Source of the DNA: an uncultured Bacillota bacterium
GTDB taxonomy: Bacteria > Bacillota > Clostridia > Peptostreptococcales > Anaerovoracaceae
Reading direction: 5' to 3'
Length of the DNA stretch: 64,000 nucleotides
Assembly: GCA_927441425.1 (NCBI GenBank)
Contig: CAKMKG010000032.1
Coordinates: 62,001-126,000, forward strand
In this document: positions 9,142 to 18,430 of the stretch, piece after piece
How positions within the stretch are numbered: position 1 is the stretch's first letter
Layout of the letters: each line of letters opens with the position of its first letter
Notes under the pieces: model-generated
Databases searched by the model: none
Seen by the model: only the letters and a program-made list of their open reading frames with translations
What the model was told of the DNA's origin: nothing
Position numbers and translations under genes: made by a program

Positions 9142-9735
9142 ATGAAAATTAAGAGATTGATTGGCGGCAATCTGGAAAGTAACGGTTATGTGATATATGA
9201 TAAGGAGCAGGGAGAATGCTATATTATCGATCCTGGTTACAACGGTGAAAAATTCCTGAAGCTTGTAGATGATCTGGGTCTTACGTTAAAAGGGATTCTG
9301 TTGACCCACCACCATTACGATCATGTGGGCGGCGTGGATAAAATCAAAGGGACGACAGGCTGCAGTGTTTATATTCACAGAGCCGATAGCGATATGTATA
9401 AAAAGCAGGCAGATGTGTTGCTGGAGAACGGCGATAAACTGCTGCTGGGAGAGGAAGAAATCAGAGTGATTCATACGCCGGGACACACCAGGGGTGGTGT
9501 TTGCTATTATTCAGATCAGAGCAAGCTAGCCTTCACCGGAGATACGATCTTTAATGTTGATTTGGGAAGAACGGATATGAGCGACGGATCCCCATCGGAC
9601 ATGGAATACTCGATCCGGAATATTATCGACTTATGGAGCAACGAAATAACGATTTATCCGGGTCACGGGGATTCCTGCAACATGAAGTATGTCAGGAAAT
9701 ATAACCAGGAGTTTCTGGATATAATTGGAAAATAA
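9142..9735 (+). CDS. Metallo-beta-lactamase-fold hydrolase (glyoxalase II-like)
   Basis: 197-residue single-domain MBL-fold hydrolase. The metal-binding set is complete: THHHYDHVGG (the HxHxDH motif), HTPGHTRGG, FTGDTIF and a late YPGHGD. The small size and lack of an extra C-terminal domain match the YcbL/glyoxalase II-like group found in many anaerobes, which hydrolyse thioesters such as S-lactoylglutathione in vitro. The true substrate in an organism that may lack glutathione is unknown. It stands alone, divergent from trkA. Confidence 0.9.
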   Translation: MKIKRLIGGNLESNGYVIYDKEQGECYIIDPGYNGEKFLKLVDDLGLTLKGILLTHHHYDHVGGVDKIKGTTGCSVYIHRADSDMYKKQADVLLENGDKLLLGEEEIRVIHTPGHTRGGVCYYSDQSKLAFTGDTIFNVDLGRTDMSDGSPSDMEYSIRNIIDLWSNEITIYPGHGDSCNMKYVRKYNQEFLDIIGK

Positions 9736-9751
9736 AACTGATAAAAGTATT

Positions 9752-9900
9752 TTCACGAAAACCACAGTCTTTCAATGCTTCGCATACTAGCCCGCCCAAT
9801 CTGTGAAACAGGTTGTCGGCGGACTTATGCAAGGAAATCACAAATCTCTGATTTGTAGATTTCTACTGAGAAAGACTGTAATATGTTTCACGGTTTTCTA
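9752..9900. repeat. Structured intergenic element I
   Basis: Two arms, ACAGTCTTTC (9764-9773) and GAAAGACTGT (9870-9879), form a perfect 10-bp inverted repeat. It is continued outward by GAAAACC (9757-9763) and GGTTTTC (9892-9898). Inside are two further hairpins: CCGCC...GGCGG around 9790-9826, and AAATCACAAATCT with its partner ATTTGTAGATTT at about 9837-9862. No open reading frame fits. This nested structure is typical of short intergenic repeats or a structured RNA; copy number elsewhere cannot be seen here. Confidence 0.55.
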
Positions 9901-9922
9901 AGAAAACGCTTTTTTCAATCTG

Positions 9923-10033
9923 AGGTTATTACAACAGTATTCCGAAGGAGCTTTGGCAGCATTCTGCGCCGCGAGGTGCAGCTTAATGATGCGATTTGCC
10001 ACTGGCGAGTGAGGAAACCTGTTGTAATAACCT
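9923..10033. repeat. Structured intergenic element II bounded by a 15-bp inverted repeat
   Basis: AGGTTATTACAACAG (9923-9937) and its exact reverse complement (10019-10033) enclose 81 bases that are GC-richer than the flanks and contain TCTGCGCCGCGAGGTGCAGC. The right arm abuts the stop codon of a small minus-strand gene, so the element could act as its 3' end. It resembles a mobile intergenic repeat or hairpin element. Confidence 0.6.
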
Positions 10034-10165
10034 TTATTTTTCGTAGGCGACCAGGACGACATCCTTTTCGTCCATCGTTTTAATTCTGGCCTGAATGCTG
10101 TTGATTTCCTCTATGTTCGATTCCGAGATGACAGCAATTTTCATCTGATTTTGATTTTGACCCAT
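10034..10165 (-). CDS. Small protein of unknown function (43 aa)
   Basis: A 43-codon gene on the minus strand with a strong AGGAG seven bases before the ATG at 10165. The product starts with a Gln/Asn-rich tail (MGQNQNQ), then a strand (MKIAVISES), a helix (NIEEINSIQARIKTM) and a second strand (KDVVLVAYEK), a compact beta-alpha-beta layout. It overlaps no other credible gene and ends exactly at structured element II. Function unknown. The ribosome site and regular secondary-structure pattern make it more likely real than chance. Confidence 0.6.
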   Translation of the reverse strand: MGQNQNQMKIAVISESNIEEINSIQARIKTMDEKDVVLVAYEK

Positions 10166-10359
10166 TTTGAGGCTCCTTTCTTGATTTTATTTCCACTGGT
10201 ATTAGCATAAACAATTTCTTTCATTTTATTTATTTCAGGCTGCACTTTGTAATCGCGAAGCCTTAATTTTTGCAGGTACGGAATTTGATGAATTGACAAA
10301 TAAAATATAAATTGGTACAATATGTAAATATTATAGAAAAGAAAGATGGTGCTGCAGAG

Positions 10360-10704
10360 ATGAAGCTTGGAAGGTGGGGTGAGGATATTGCAGAAAAATA
10401 CCTGAAAAAGAAGGGTTATCTTATTGTGGAACGGAATTTTCGTTGCAGGCTCGGAGAGATCGACATCATTGCCCGGGACGGAGCGGATCTGGTATTCGTC
10501 GAAGTGAAAACCAGACAAAATCAAAGCTACGGACTGCCCTGCGAAGCGATCAATGCTGCGAAAGTCAGACATATCAAAAGAACCGCGGTTTATTATATGA
10601 CGGGCTGTGCCATGGAATATCAGGACGTAAGACTTGACGTGATCGAAATATTGACGCAGGAAGGAAAAACCTACCTGCACCATATAGAAAATATCACGGG
10701 CTAA
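10360..10704 (+). CDS. YraN/UPF0102 family endonuclease-like protein
   Basis: 114 residues with the family features KLGRWGEDIAEKYLKKKGY, GEIDIIARDG and FVEVKTRQ. The last two carry the D...ExK acids of a PD-(D/E)xK nuclease fold of the Holliday-junction-resolvase-like group. Its cellular role is unproven. The frame is open further upstream from a TTG at 10312, but alignment with the family points to the ATG at 10360, although only a weak GAG precedes it. It precedes the comM-like gene and dprA, the usual Firmicutes context linked to DNA uptake and recombination. Confidence 0.85.
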   Translation: MKLGRWGEDIAEKYLKKKGYLIVERNFRCRLGEIDIIARDGADLVFVEVKTRQNQSYGLPCEAINAAKVRHIKRTAVYYMTGCAMEYQDVRLDVIEILTQEGKTYLHHIENITG

Positions 10705-10761
10705 TGTATGGTATCACACATTGCTGCCTTCTATCACGCGTATATTTAAAGGGGTAAACTT

Positions 10762-12324
10762 ATGTATTCACAAGTAATAAGCGGAACGTTATACGGGCTG
10801 GCGTCGGAGCAGGTAATTGTGGAAACCGATTTATCTGCCGGACTTCCGGTCTTCAATGTAGTGGGCCTTCCCGATGCAACTGTCCGAGAATCCAAGGAAA
10901 GAATCCGCGCTGCAATCATGAATTCTGGCTTTAAATTTCCGGCTAAAAGGATCACCATCAATTTAGCTCCTGCAGGGACAAAGAAGGAAGGGACACACTT
11001 CGACCTTCCCATTGCAATTGGGGTAATGACGTCAGCCGGTTTTATCGAAAAGAATCAAACAGCGGGATTTGCTTTTTTAGGGGAACTCTCTCTAGACGGA
11101 TGCGTCAATCGGATCAATGGCGCGCTTCCGTTGGTCATCGGGTTACGAAATCAGGGGATTGAAAAAATCATCCTGCCAAAAGCAAATGCAGAAGAGGCTT
11201 CTGCCATTGATGATGTTATGCTTTATCCTGCCGGGAGTCTGAAAGATATTGCATCATATTTTGATGGAGGAAATGAAATAACGCCCTATGAAAGGAGTAA
11301 AAAAGGGCAGCCTAAGCTGATCAGGAACGAATTGGATTTCTGTGATGTGGCGGGTCAGGAGTCTGTAAAAAGAGCTTTGCAGATCGCTGCAGCAGCTTCA
11401 CACAATGTTCTTTTAATTGGATCGCCCGGAGCGGGAAAAACAATGATGGCAAGAAGAATTTCAAGCATCCTGCCTGCCATGACCTATGATGAGAAGCTAG
11501 AGGTAACGAAAATCTATAGCATTGCCGGAGAATTATCTGACCATCGTCCGATGATTACAGCAAGACCGTTCCGTTCCCCTCATCATACGATATCGGGGTC
11601 GGCTTTGGTGGGCGGTGGGGCTAGCCCGAAACCGGGAGAAGTATCCCTAGCTCACTATGGCGTATTATTTCTGGATGAGTTGCCGGAGTTCAACCGATAC
11701 GTGCTGGAGATGCTTAGGCAGCCTTTGGAGGATGAAAGGGTTACCATATCCAGAATCAAAGGAAGCACAGCCTTTCCCTCCAAGTTTCTGCTGCTGGCAA
11801 GCATGAATCCATGTCCTTGCGGTTACTACGGCGATCCTACGCATGAATGCAGCTGCAGCCCAACACAGATTCGAAATTACCTTTCAAAAATTTCGGGACC
11901 TTTACTGGATCGGATCGATATGCACATCGAGATCATGCCGGTGAAGTACAGAGAATTGGTAGAAATAGAAGATTTGGATGGGAATGCAGCAAAATCAATA
12001 CCTGTGAGAGATTCTGAATGTATGAGGCTGGAAGTGGAAACGGCAAGACAGATCCAACTTAAGCGGTATCAAGAGGAAGAAATATCCTATAATTCCCAGT
12101 TGACGCCAGATTTGATGAGAAAATACTGCGTATTGGACAAGGAAACAAAAAAATTGATGGAAACGGCCTTTCAGCAACTGTCTCTCAGCGCAAGGGCACA
12201 TCATAAAATCATAAAGATGGGTAGGACCATTGCTGATATGGAAGGGGCAGAAAAGATTGGAGTCAGGCATATTGCAGAAGCGATCCGTTACCGTAGCCTG
12301 GACAAGTTGTATAGAGGTTTATGA
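10762..12324 (+). CDS. ComM/YifB family Mg-chelatase-like AAA+ ATPase
   Basis: 520 residues: an N-terminal Lon-protease-like domain (to about 170), then an AAA+ domain with Walker A GSPGAGKT, Walker B LFLDELPEF and the SPHHTIS segment, and a C-terminal Mg-chelatase-like helical domain with CPCGYYGDPTHECSC cysteines. ComM in Haemophilus and Vibrio is a hexameric helicase that promotes branch migration during natural transformation. In Clostridia the same gene is common and its role is inferred. The stop and the dprA start are separated by one base, indicating a shared transcript and function. Confidence 0.92.
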   Translation: MYSQVISGTLYGLASEQVIVETDLSAGLPVFNVVGLPDATVRESKERIRAAIMNSGFKFPAKRITINLAPAGTKKEGTHFDLPIAIGVMTSAGFIEKNQTAGFAFLGELSLDGCVNRINGALPLVIGLRNQGIEKIILPKANAEEASAIDDVMLYPAGSLKDIASYFDGGNEITPYERSKKGQPKLIRNELDFCDVAGQESVKRALQIAAAASHNVLLIGSPGAGKTMMARRISSILPAMTYDEKLEVTKIYSIAGELSDHRPMITARPFRSPHHTISGSALVGGGASPKPGEVSLAHYGVLFLDELPEFNRYVLEMLRQPLEDERVTISRIKGSTAFPSKFLLLASMNPCPCGYYGDPTHECSCSPTQIRNYLSKISGPLLDRIDMHIEIMPVKYRELVEIEDLDGNAAKSIPVRDSECMRLEVETARQIQLKRYQEEEISYNSQLTPDLMRKYCVLDKETKKLMETAFQQLSLSARAHHKIIKMGRTIADMEGAEKIGVRHIAEAIRYRSLDKLYRGL

Positions 12325-12325
12325 C

Positions 12326-13213
12326 ATGAGTTTAAAATATGAAAAAATCAATACAGAGCGGATCAAAAAAGTACAGATTGGAGAGGAAGATTATCCGGAA
12401 ATGTTGAATTATATCGGCAACCCTCCGGAAAAGCTATATTATATAGGAGATATTAAGATTGCAAGCATGCCGTCCGTCGCTATTGTGGGAGCAAGAAAGG
12501 CTACCGCATATGGAAAATGGGCTGCCTACGGCTTTGCAAAAAAATTGTCCGAGTACGAAATTTGTGTGGTGAGCGGAATGGCGTATGGTATCGATGCGTA
12601 TGCGCATAAAGGGGCAGTCGAAAATCAGGGAAAGACAATCGCCGTGCTGGGTTGTGGAATTGATACCTGTTATCCCGCGTCAAATTTAATGCTGAGAGAG
12701 AATATATTAAAGGAAGGATTGATCCTTTCCGAGTATGAGCCGGGTGTGCCTCCGCTACCCTATCGATTCCCCATGCGAAACCGTATTATCAGCGGACTCA
12801 GTATCGGAACCATTATCATTGAAGCGGGTCTTTCTAGTGGTTCCCTGATCACAGCCGAATGTGCAGCGGAACAAGGAAGGAATATTTATGCTTTGCCAGG
12901 GAATATAAATAGTATGTACAGCTTCGGCACGAATAAACTCATTCAAGACGGTGCAACACCCTTGATCGTTTTCGACGATATCATCGACGAGTTGGGGATT
13001 AAAAAGTCGAGTTCAGGCTCCACATTGGAAATCGTCCTCGGGAAAGATGAAAGGATCGTGTATGAGGCTATCCTCCAATCAGGGGAAACAACGACGGATT
13101 CCATCTGCAGAAGGACCGGAAAACTGCCGTCGGATGTCAATGCGATGGTAACAATATTAGAGATGAAAGGACTACTTCAGACTGCACTTGGAAAAATTTT
13201 TATTGCAAAATAA
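12326..13213 (+). CDS. dprA: DNA-processing protein DprA
   Basis: 295 residues starting one base after the comM-like stop; an open frame extends upstream, but the ATG at 12326 is the coupled start. The extended Rossmann domain shows SVAIVGARKATAYGKWAA, VVSGMAYGIDAYAHKGA, GCGIDTCYP and GTIIIEAGLSSGSLITA, the single-strand-DNA binding core of DprA/Smf. A C-terminal winged helix follows (about 230-293). The N-terminal SAM-like domain of longer homologues is missing. DprA loads RecA on incoming single-stranded DNA during transformation. Confidence 0.94.
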   Translation: MSLKYEKINTERIKKVQIGEEDYPEMLNYIGNPPEKLYYIGDIKIASMPSVAIVGARKATAYGKWAAYGFAKKLSEYEICVVSGMAYGIDAYAHKGAVENQGKTIAVLGCGIDTCYPASNLMLRENILKEGLILSEYEPGVPPLPYRFPMRNRIISGLSIGTIIIEAGLSSGSLITAECAAEQGRNIYALPGNINSMYSFGTNKLIQDGATPLIVFDDIIDELGIKKSSSGSTLEIVLGKDERIVYEAILQSGETTTDSICRRTGKLPSDVNAMVTILEMKGLLQTALGKIFIAK

Positions 13214-13283
13214 ATATTTTGGAAATATAATCTCTTCTTGTAATAGTAAAACATAATTGTAGACACATTAAAGGAGGCTTATT

Positions 13284-15356
13284 ATGGCCGATAAACATCT
13301 GGTAATCGTGGAATCTCCATCGAAAGCGAAGACCATAGGCAAGTTTTTGGGGAGCAAATATAAAGTGGTTGCGTCCGTAGGACATATCAGAGATTTACCC
13401 AAAAGCAAGCTGGGAATCAATATTGAGCAAAACTTTGAACCTGAATATATTTCCATCAGAGGAAAAGGTGACGTAATCAAAGCAATGAAGAAGGAAGCGA
13501 AGGATGCGGGTAAAATATACCTGGCAACCGACCCTGACCGTGAAGGGGAGGCGATTTCCTGGCACATTGCTTATTTGCTAGGCATTGATGAAAAAGAGCC
13601 GTGCAGAATCGTATTCAATGAGATCACCAAGGGTGCGATACAAAATGCGGTAAAGCATCCGAGAGCAATTGACAAAAAACTGGTGGATGCACAACAGGCC
13701 AGACGTGTTCTAGATCGCCTTGTAGGCTACAAAATCAGTCCTCTACTTTGGCGTAAGGTGAGGAGAGGCTTAAGCGCGGGTCGCGTACAGTCCGCCGCAC
13801 TGAAAATCATTTGTGACAGAGAAAAAGCAATTCTGGCTTTTATACCAAAGGAATATTGGAACATCACCGCAATTCTGCTGAATGAAGCCAAAGGCAAGGA
13901 GAAGCAGAAGCCCTTTTCCGCAAAGCTGTCGGAGTATCAAGGGAAGAAACTGACCGTCACCTCAAAGACGGAAGCAGATAAGGTTTTATCTGCGCTGGAT
14001 CCAAAGGGTTATGTTATCAGAAAAACCGAAGAAAAGGAAAGAATTAAGAAACCAAATCCACCATTTACAACGAGCAGTCTACAGCAGGAAGCTTCCAATA
14101 AGTTGAACTTCTATACGAAGAAAACCATGCTGATCGCACAGCAACTCTATGAAGGAATCGAAATCAAAGGTCACGGTACGATCGGTCTAGTTACTTATAT
14201 CCGTACCGATTCAGTGAGAATATCCGAGGAGGCACAGCAAGCTGTAACGGAGTATATTAAAGAAAGGTATTCATCCACATATCTGGGAAATAATGTGTTT
14301 TCCAACAAGAAAAAAGATGTACAGGATGCCCACGAAGCCATCCGTCCGAGTATCGTCACGCTGCATCCTGATGAAATCAAAGATTCTCTGACCAAGGACC
14401 AGTATAATCTTTACCGGCTGATCTGGTCCCGATTCGTGGCCAGCCGCATGACGTCTGCTGTTTATGACAGTGTCAGTGCGGAGATTGCAAACGGCGACTA
14501 TGTTTTTAAGGCGAACGGATCAAAACTTAAATTTGACGGTTATCTAAAAGTGTATAATAATATAAATGAGGAAGATGAAGAAAAAATGCTTCCTCATATT
14601 CAGGAAGGAGATAAACCGAACCAGTTAGATCTGCAAAACGAGCAGAACTTCACTCAGCCCCCTTCCAGATACAGTGAAGCATCTCTTGTCAAGGATTTGG
14701 AGGAAAAGGATATCGGTAGGCCGAGTACTTATGCACCGATTATTGCCACCCTGATTGAGCGGAAATATATCACCAGAGAAAAGAAGATGCTCATGCCAAC
14801 GGACCTGGGATTTATCGTAACTGACTTGATGGAAACATACTTCAAGGAAATTGTAGATGCGGGATTTACTGCGGATATGGAAGAAAAACTGGACGATATT
14901 GAAGTTAAGAACACAGAATGGAAAGCCATCGTCGCTGAATTTTATAAAATACTGGAAGAGGAGCTGAAGATCGCCGACGAGGCAATTGAAAAAGTGACCA
15001 TTGAAGACGAACTAACCGATGAACTTTGCGAGCTGTGCGGAAAACAAATGGCCATCAAGCATGGAAGATTTGGAGAGTTTTTGGCATGCAGCGGCTATCC
15101 GGATTGCAAAAATACAAAACCCATCGTCAGCAAGACTGATGTAAAATGCCCGGATTGCGGTAAGGATATCATTGTAAGAAAGAGTAAAAAGGGCAGACTG
15201 TTTTATGGCTGCAGCGGTTATCCGGAATGTAATAAACTCTATTGGAACAAACCGGTGGATAAAAAGTGTCCAAATTGCAATTCATTATTGACGGAGAAGA
15301 AGACAAAAACGTCAAGTTACATGTGTTCAAATTCTGAATGCGGGTATAAAGAATAG
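13284..15356 (+). CDS. topA: DNA topoisomerase I
   Basis: 690-residue type IA topoisomerase that relaxes negative supercoils. It has the TOPRIM domain (VIVESPSKAKTIGKFLG and DPDREGEAISWH), the catalytic tyrosine in GLVTYIRTDSVRIS, and three C-terminal four-cysteine zinc ribbons starting near residues 585, 625 and 665. AAAGGAGG precedes the ATG by ten bases. It heads the topA-hslV-hslU-codY run common in Firmicutes. Confidence 0.97.
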   Translation: MADKHLVIVESPSKAKTIGKFLGSKYKVVASVGHIRDLPKSKLGINIEQNFEPEYISIRGKGDVIKAMKKEAKDAGKIYLATDPDREGEAISWHIAYLLGIDEKEPCRIVFNEITKGAIQNAVKHPRAIDKKLVDAQQARRVLDRLVGYKISPLLWRKVRRGLSAGRVQSAALKIICDREKAILAFIPKEYWNITAILLNEAKGKEKQKPFSAKLSEYQGKKLTVTSKTEADKVLSALDPKGYVIRKTEEKERIKKPNPPFTTSSLQQEASNKLNFYTKKTMLIAQQLYEGIEIKGHGTIGLVTYIRTDSVRISEEAQQAVTEYIKERYSSTYLGNNVFSNKKKDVQDAHEAIRPSIVTLHPDEIKDSLTKDQYNLYRLIWSRFVASRMTSAVYDSVSAEIANGDYVFKANGSKLKFDGYLKVYNNINEEDEEKMLPHIQEGDKPNQLDLQNEQNFTQPPSRYSEASLVKDLEEKDIGRPSTYAPIIATLIERKYITREKKMLMPTDLGFIVTDLMETYFKEIVDAGFTADMEEKLDDIEVKNTEWKAIVAEFYKILEEELKIADEAIEKVTIEDELTDELCELCGKQMAIKHGRFGEFLACSGYPDCKNTKPIVSKTDVKCPDCGKDIIVRKSKKGRLFYGCSGYPECNKLYWNKPVDKKCPNCNSLLTEKKTKTSSYMCSNSECGYKE

Positions 15357-15383
15357 GATTGATAGTATTAGGGAGGTAATAGA

Positions 15384-15923
15384 ATGGGAGAATTCCATGC
15401 AACTACGATTGTAGCTGTCAGACGAAATGAGAATGACATTTGTATTGGGGGAGATGGACAGGTTACAATGGGACAGAGCTCCATCATGAAGCAGACTGCA
15501 AAAAAAGTCCGAAAAATATATAAGAACACAGTGGTTACCGGCTTTGCGGGATCCGTGTCCGATGCATTTACGCTGACAGAAAAATTTGAGAAAAAGCTGG
15601 AAGAACATTCCGGTAATCTGAAGCGAGCGGCAGTTGCACTGGCGCAGACATGGAGATCGGACAAGATGATGAGAAATCTGGAGGCACTGATGGTGGCTGC
15701 AGATACGGAAAGCCTGCTGGTCATATCCGGAAACGGAGAAGTGATCGAGCCCGATGAGAACTTTATTGCAATCGGATCGGGTGGAAACTATGCCTATGCA
15801 GCAGCACATGCTTTATATAAGCATACCGACATGAGTGCGGAGGAAATTGTCAGAGAAGCATTGGCGATAGCGGCTTCAATATGTGTATTTACAAATAACA
15901 ATATTTCCGTTGAAAAGCTGTAG
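15384..15923 (+). CDS. hslV: ATP-dependent protease subunit HslV
   Basis: 179 residues; peptidase of the HslUV proteasome-like complex. Processing would expose the catalytic threonine in HATTIVAV. Family motifs [26 protein letters not shown] and AIGSGGNYA are all present. The start has GGGAGG eight bases upstream. It lies 27 bases after topA and 12 before hslU. Confidence 0.97.
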   Translation: MGEFHATTIVAVRRNENDICIGGDGQVTMGQSSIMKQTAKKVRKIYKNTVVTGFAGSVSDAFTLTEKFEKKLEEHSGNLKRAAVALAQTWRSDKMMRNLEALMVAADTESLLVISGNGEVIEPDENFIAIGSGGNYAYAAAHALYKHTDMSAEEIVREALAIAASICVFTNNNISVEKL

Positions 15924-15935
15924 GGGGGATTAGAA

Positions 15936-17369
15936 ATGAGTACGTTGTACAATATGACTCCGAAAGAGATTGTGAAGGAGCTTGATAAATATATCATCGG
16001 TCAGGACAGTGCTAAAAAATCCGTCGCAGTTGCACTTCGTAATCGGTATCGCCGAAGTCTTTTGCCTGATGAGATGAGAGAAGAAATCACGCCGAAGAAT
16101 ATTCTTATGATGGGTCCAACCGGTGTAGGTAAGACAGAAATCGCCAGAAGGCTGGCAAAACTGCTGGATGCACCTTTTGTAAAGGTGGAAGCTACAAAAT
16201 TCACCGAGGTCGGTTATGTCGGAAGAGATGTGGACTCCATGGTGAGAGATCTGGTGGAAGCCTCCATCCGTATCACAAAGCAAATGAGATTACAGGAAAA
16301 ATATTCCATTGCCGAGGAAATCGCCGATGAAAAAATCATCGAGGCAATCATTCCGGGCAAGAAAAAGCCTGCACAAAATGGCGGCGGCGTAAGAGGACCC
16401 TTTGACTTTATCCTGGGTGGCGGTTTCCAAGTAAACCAGAATCAACAAACCACGTCAGGTGCAAAGGACGAACAGACAACGGAAAAGGGAGATATCGAAC
16501 TTGCAAGAGAGCAGGTAAGACAGCAGTTGAAGGATGGTTTGCTGGAAGAGCAGTTCATTGAAATTGAAGTCAACGATATGCCCAAAGGCAACAACCTTGA
16601 TATGGGTAATGAAGGAATGAGCATCGCCATCGGAAATATATTCGGTGATATGATGCCGCAAAAGAAGAAGAAGAAAAAGGTTCGCGTTAAGGATGCAAGG
16701 AAGATCCTGAGAGAACAGGAAGCGCAAAACCTCATTGATATGGATCAGGTAACCATGGAAGCCTTGGAAAATGCGGAACAAAATGGGATCATCTTTATCG
16801 ATGAAATCGATAAGATTGCTTCCGGTGGCGGTTATCGATCTGGTGCAGATGTTTCGAGGGAAGGCGTGCAGCGAGATATCCTGCCCATCGTGGAGGGAAG
16901 TGTTGTCAATACCAAATATGGTCCGGTAAAGACAGACCATGTACTGTTTATCGGAGCAGGAGCTTTCCATATATCAAAACCCACCGACTTGATTCCGGAG
17001 CTTCAGGGAAGGTTTCCGATCCGGGTTGAATTGGAAAATTTGACGAAGGATGCTTTTGTACAAATTCTGACCGTTCCGGAAAATGCACTGCTGAAGCAGC
17101 ATAAAATGCTTCTGGAGACGGAGGGCATTAAAGTGACGTTTACAGACGACGCGGTGGAAGAAATCGCTACCATGGCATTCCTGACAAACGAGCAGACCGA
17201 GAATATCGGAGCCAGAAGGCTTCACACCGTTATGGAAAAGCTGCTGGAGGAAATTTCATTCAATATTCCCGAAATGGAGCAGGATGAAATCGTTATCGAT
17301 AAGGAATATGTGAAAGAAAAGTTTATCGACAGGATCCATGCCGACGACATCGACCGATATATCTTGTAA
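15936..17369 (+). CDS. hslU: ATP-dependent protease ATPase subunit HslU
   Basis: 477-residue AAA+ unfoldase that feeds substrates to HslV. Walker A is [11 protein letters not shown], Walker B is [11 protein letters not shown], and between them is the I-domain with a long lysine-rich stretch near residues 240-250. The C-terminus DDIDRYIL is the segment that docks into HslV and activates it. A hairpin terminator follows. Confidence 0.97.
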   Translation: MSTLYNMTPKEIVKELDKYIIGQDSAKKSVAVALRNRYRRSLLPDEMREEITPKNILMMGPTGVGKTEIARRLAKLLDAPFVKVEATKFTEVGYVGRDVDSMVRDLVEASIRITKQMRLQEKYSIAEEIADEKIIEAIIPGKKKPAQNGGGVRGPFDFILGGGFQVNQNQQTTSGAKDEQTTEKGDIELAREQVRQQLKDGLLEEQFIEIEVNDMPKGNNLDMGNEGMSIAIGNIFGDMMPQKKKKKKVRVKDARKILREQEAQNLIDMDQVTMEALENAEQNGIIFIDEIDKIASGGGYRSGADVSREGVQRDILPIVEGSVVNTKYGPVKTDHVLFIGAGAFHISKPTDLIPELQGRFPIRVELENLTKDAFVQILTVPENALLKQHKMLLETEGIKVTFTDDAVEEIATMAFLTNEQTENIGARRLHTVMEKLLEEISFNIPEMEQDEIVIDKEYVKEKFIDRIHADDIDRYIL

Positions 17370-17378
17370 AGTGATTTT

Positions 17379-17415
17379 GAGTACCCTTAGAAATAAGGGT
17401 ACTCTGTTGATTTTA
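17379..17415 (+). terminator. Terminator after hslU
   Basis: GAGTACCCTT (17379-17388) pairs with AAGGGTACTC (17395-17404), a perfect 10-bp stem with a six-base loop. The following T tract is interrupted, so termination may be partial. Confidence 0.65.
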
Positions 17416-17465
17416 ATGCAAGAACACGGATTTTTTAAATAATTGTGCCAAAACGAGAAACTTTT

Positions 17466-17495
17466 TTGAACAATCAAAAAAATATCTTTTATAAT
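17466..17495 (+). promoter_or_regulatory. SigA-type promoter of codY
   Basis: TTGAAC (17466-17471), 18-base spacer, TATAAT (17490-17495), about 85 bases before the codY ATG. It lets codY be transcribed apart from hslVU. Confidence 0.7.
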
Positions 17496-17578
17496 GGATT
17501 AATATCATATATAATACATCTGTTGGAATAAAAAATTAACAATCATAATTACGAATTTATATAATATGGAGGAACTAT

Positions 17579-18358
17579 ATGGAAAAGGATATACTTACCA
17601 AAGTCAGAAAGCTGAACTGGGTATTGCAGGAGAGCGCATCCGGAGTATTCTCTTTTAATGACCTTTGTGGAATTCTGAGTGATCTGATGGATGCAAATGT
17701 CTATATCGCAAATCGAAGAGGAAAGGTCATCGGGGTTCACTATAAGATCAAATCCGACAGTTCGACTATCACAGATCCTGAAACGGGCAGCGAAAAATTC
17801 CCGAACGAATACAACGAAGCCCTTCTCAAGGTAGTGGAAACCGAAGCAAATCTCAAGGCGGAAGAAGCACTCGAAATCTTTAAATACGACTATGATACCT
17901 ATGACAAGCTGCATACGATTGTTCCTATTTTAGGTGGTGGTCAGAGACTTGGAACATTAATTCTGACAAGATATAATCCGGAATTTACTGACGAGGATCT
18001 GGTGCTGGGAGAATACGGTGCGACGGTTGTCGGTTTGGAAATACAGCGACGCAAAACGCTAGAGATCGAAGAGGATGCAAGAAAGAGAGCCGTAGTGCAA
18101 ATGGCCATTGGTACCTTGTCCTATTCTGAAATTGAAGCAGTACAGCAGATTTTCGCTGAACTCAAGGGTACAGAGGGACTTTTGGTTGCAAGTAAGATTG
18201 CTGATCGGTCCGGCATTACGAGATCCGTTATCGTCAACGCGTTGAGAAAGCTGGAAAGTGCCGGTGTTATTGAATCCCGTTCCCTCGGCATGAAGGGTAC
18301 GCATATAAAGATCCTTAACGGAAAGTTCACAGAAGAATTAGGGAAGTTAGACATATAA
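17579..18358 (+). CDS. codY: Global transcriptional regulator CodY
   Basis: 259 residues; GTP- and branched-chain-amino-acid-sensing repressor of nutrient and stationary-phase genes in Firmicutes. The N-terminal GAF domain carries the effector pocket (about 1-155). The C-terminal winged helix holds the recognition segment [34 protein letters not shown], here described by its key [14 protein letters not shown] start at about residue 203. It has its own promoter and terminator, and lies directly downstream of hslVU as in Bacillus. Confidence 0.97.
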   Translation: MEKDILTKVRKLNWVLQESASGVFSFNDLCGILSDLMDANVYIANRRGKVIGVHYKIKSDSSTITDPETGSEKFPNEYNEALLKVVETEANLKAEEALEIFKYDYDTYDKLHTIVPILGGGQRLGTLILTRYNPEFTDEDLVLGEYGATVVGLEIQRRKTLEIEEDARKRAVVQMAIGTLSYSEIEAVQQIFAELKGTEGLLVASKIADRSGITRSVIVNALRKLESAGVIESRSLGMKGTHIKILNGKFTEELGKLDI

Positions 18359-18388
18359 CATAGCGATGCAAAATAAATTGTAACAAAT

Positions 18389-18430
18389 CAACCCCATGTA
18401 TCATATTCTGAATTACATGGGGGTTTTTTT
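18389..18430 (+). terminator. codY terminator overlapping the yunB ribosome site
   Basis: ACCCCATGTA pairs with TACATGGGGGT around a 10-base loop, followed by seven Ts. The ATG of yunB starts right after the T run. The only purine-rich ribosome site for yunB, GGGGG at 18419-18423, lies within the 3' arm of the stem. Confidence 0.8.

Noticed and set aside
10141-10683. 180-residue minus-strand open frame opposite yraN
   Set aside because: Shadow of yraN with no family features. The real minus-strand gene here is the 43-residue frame ending at 10034.
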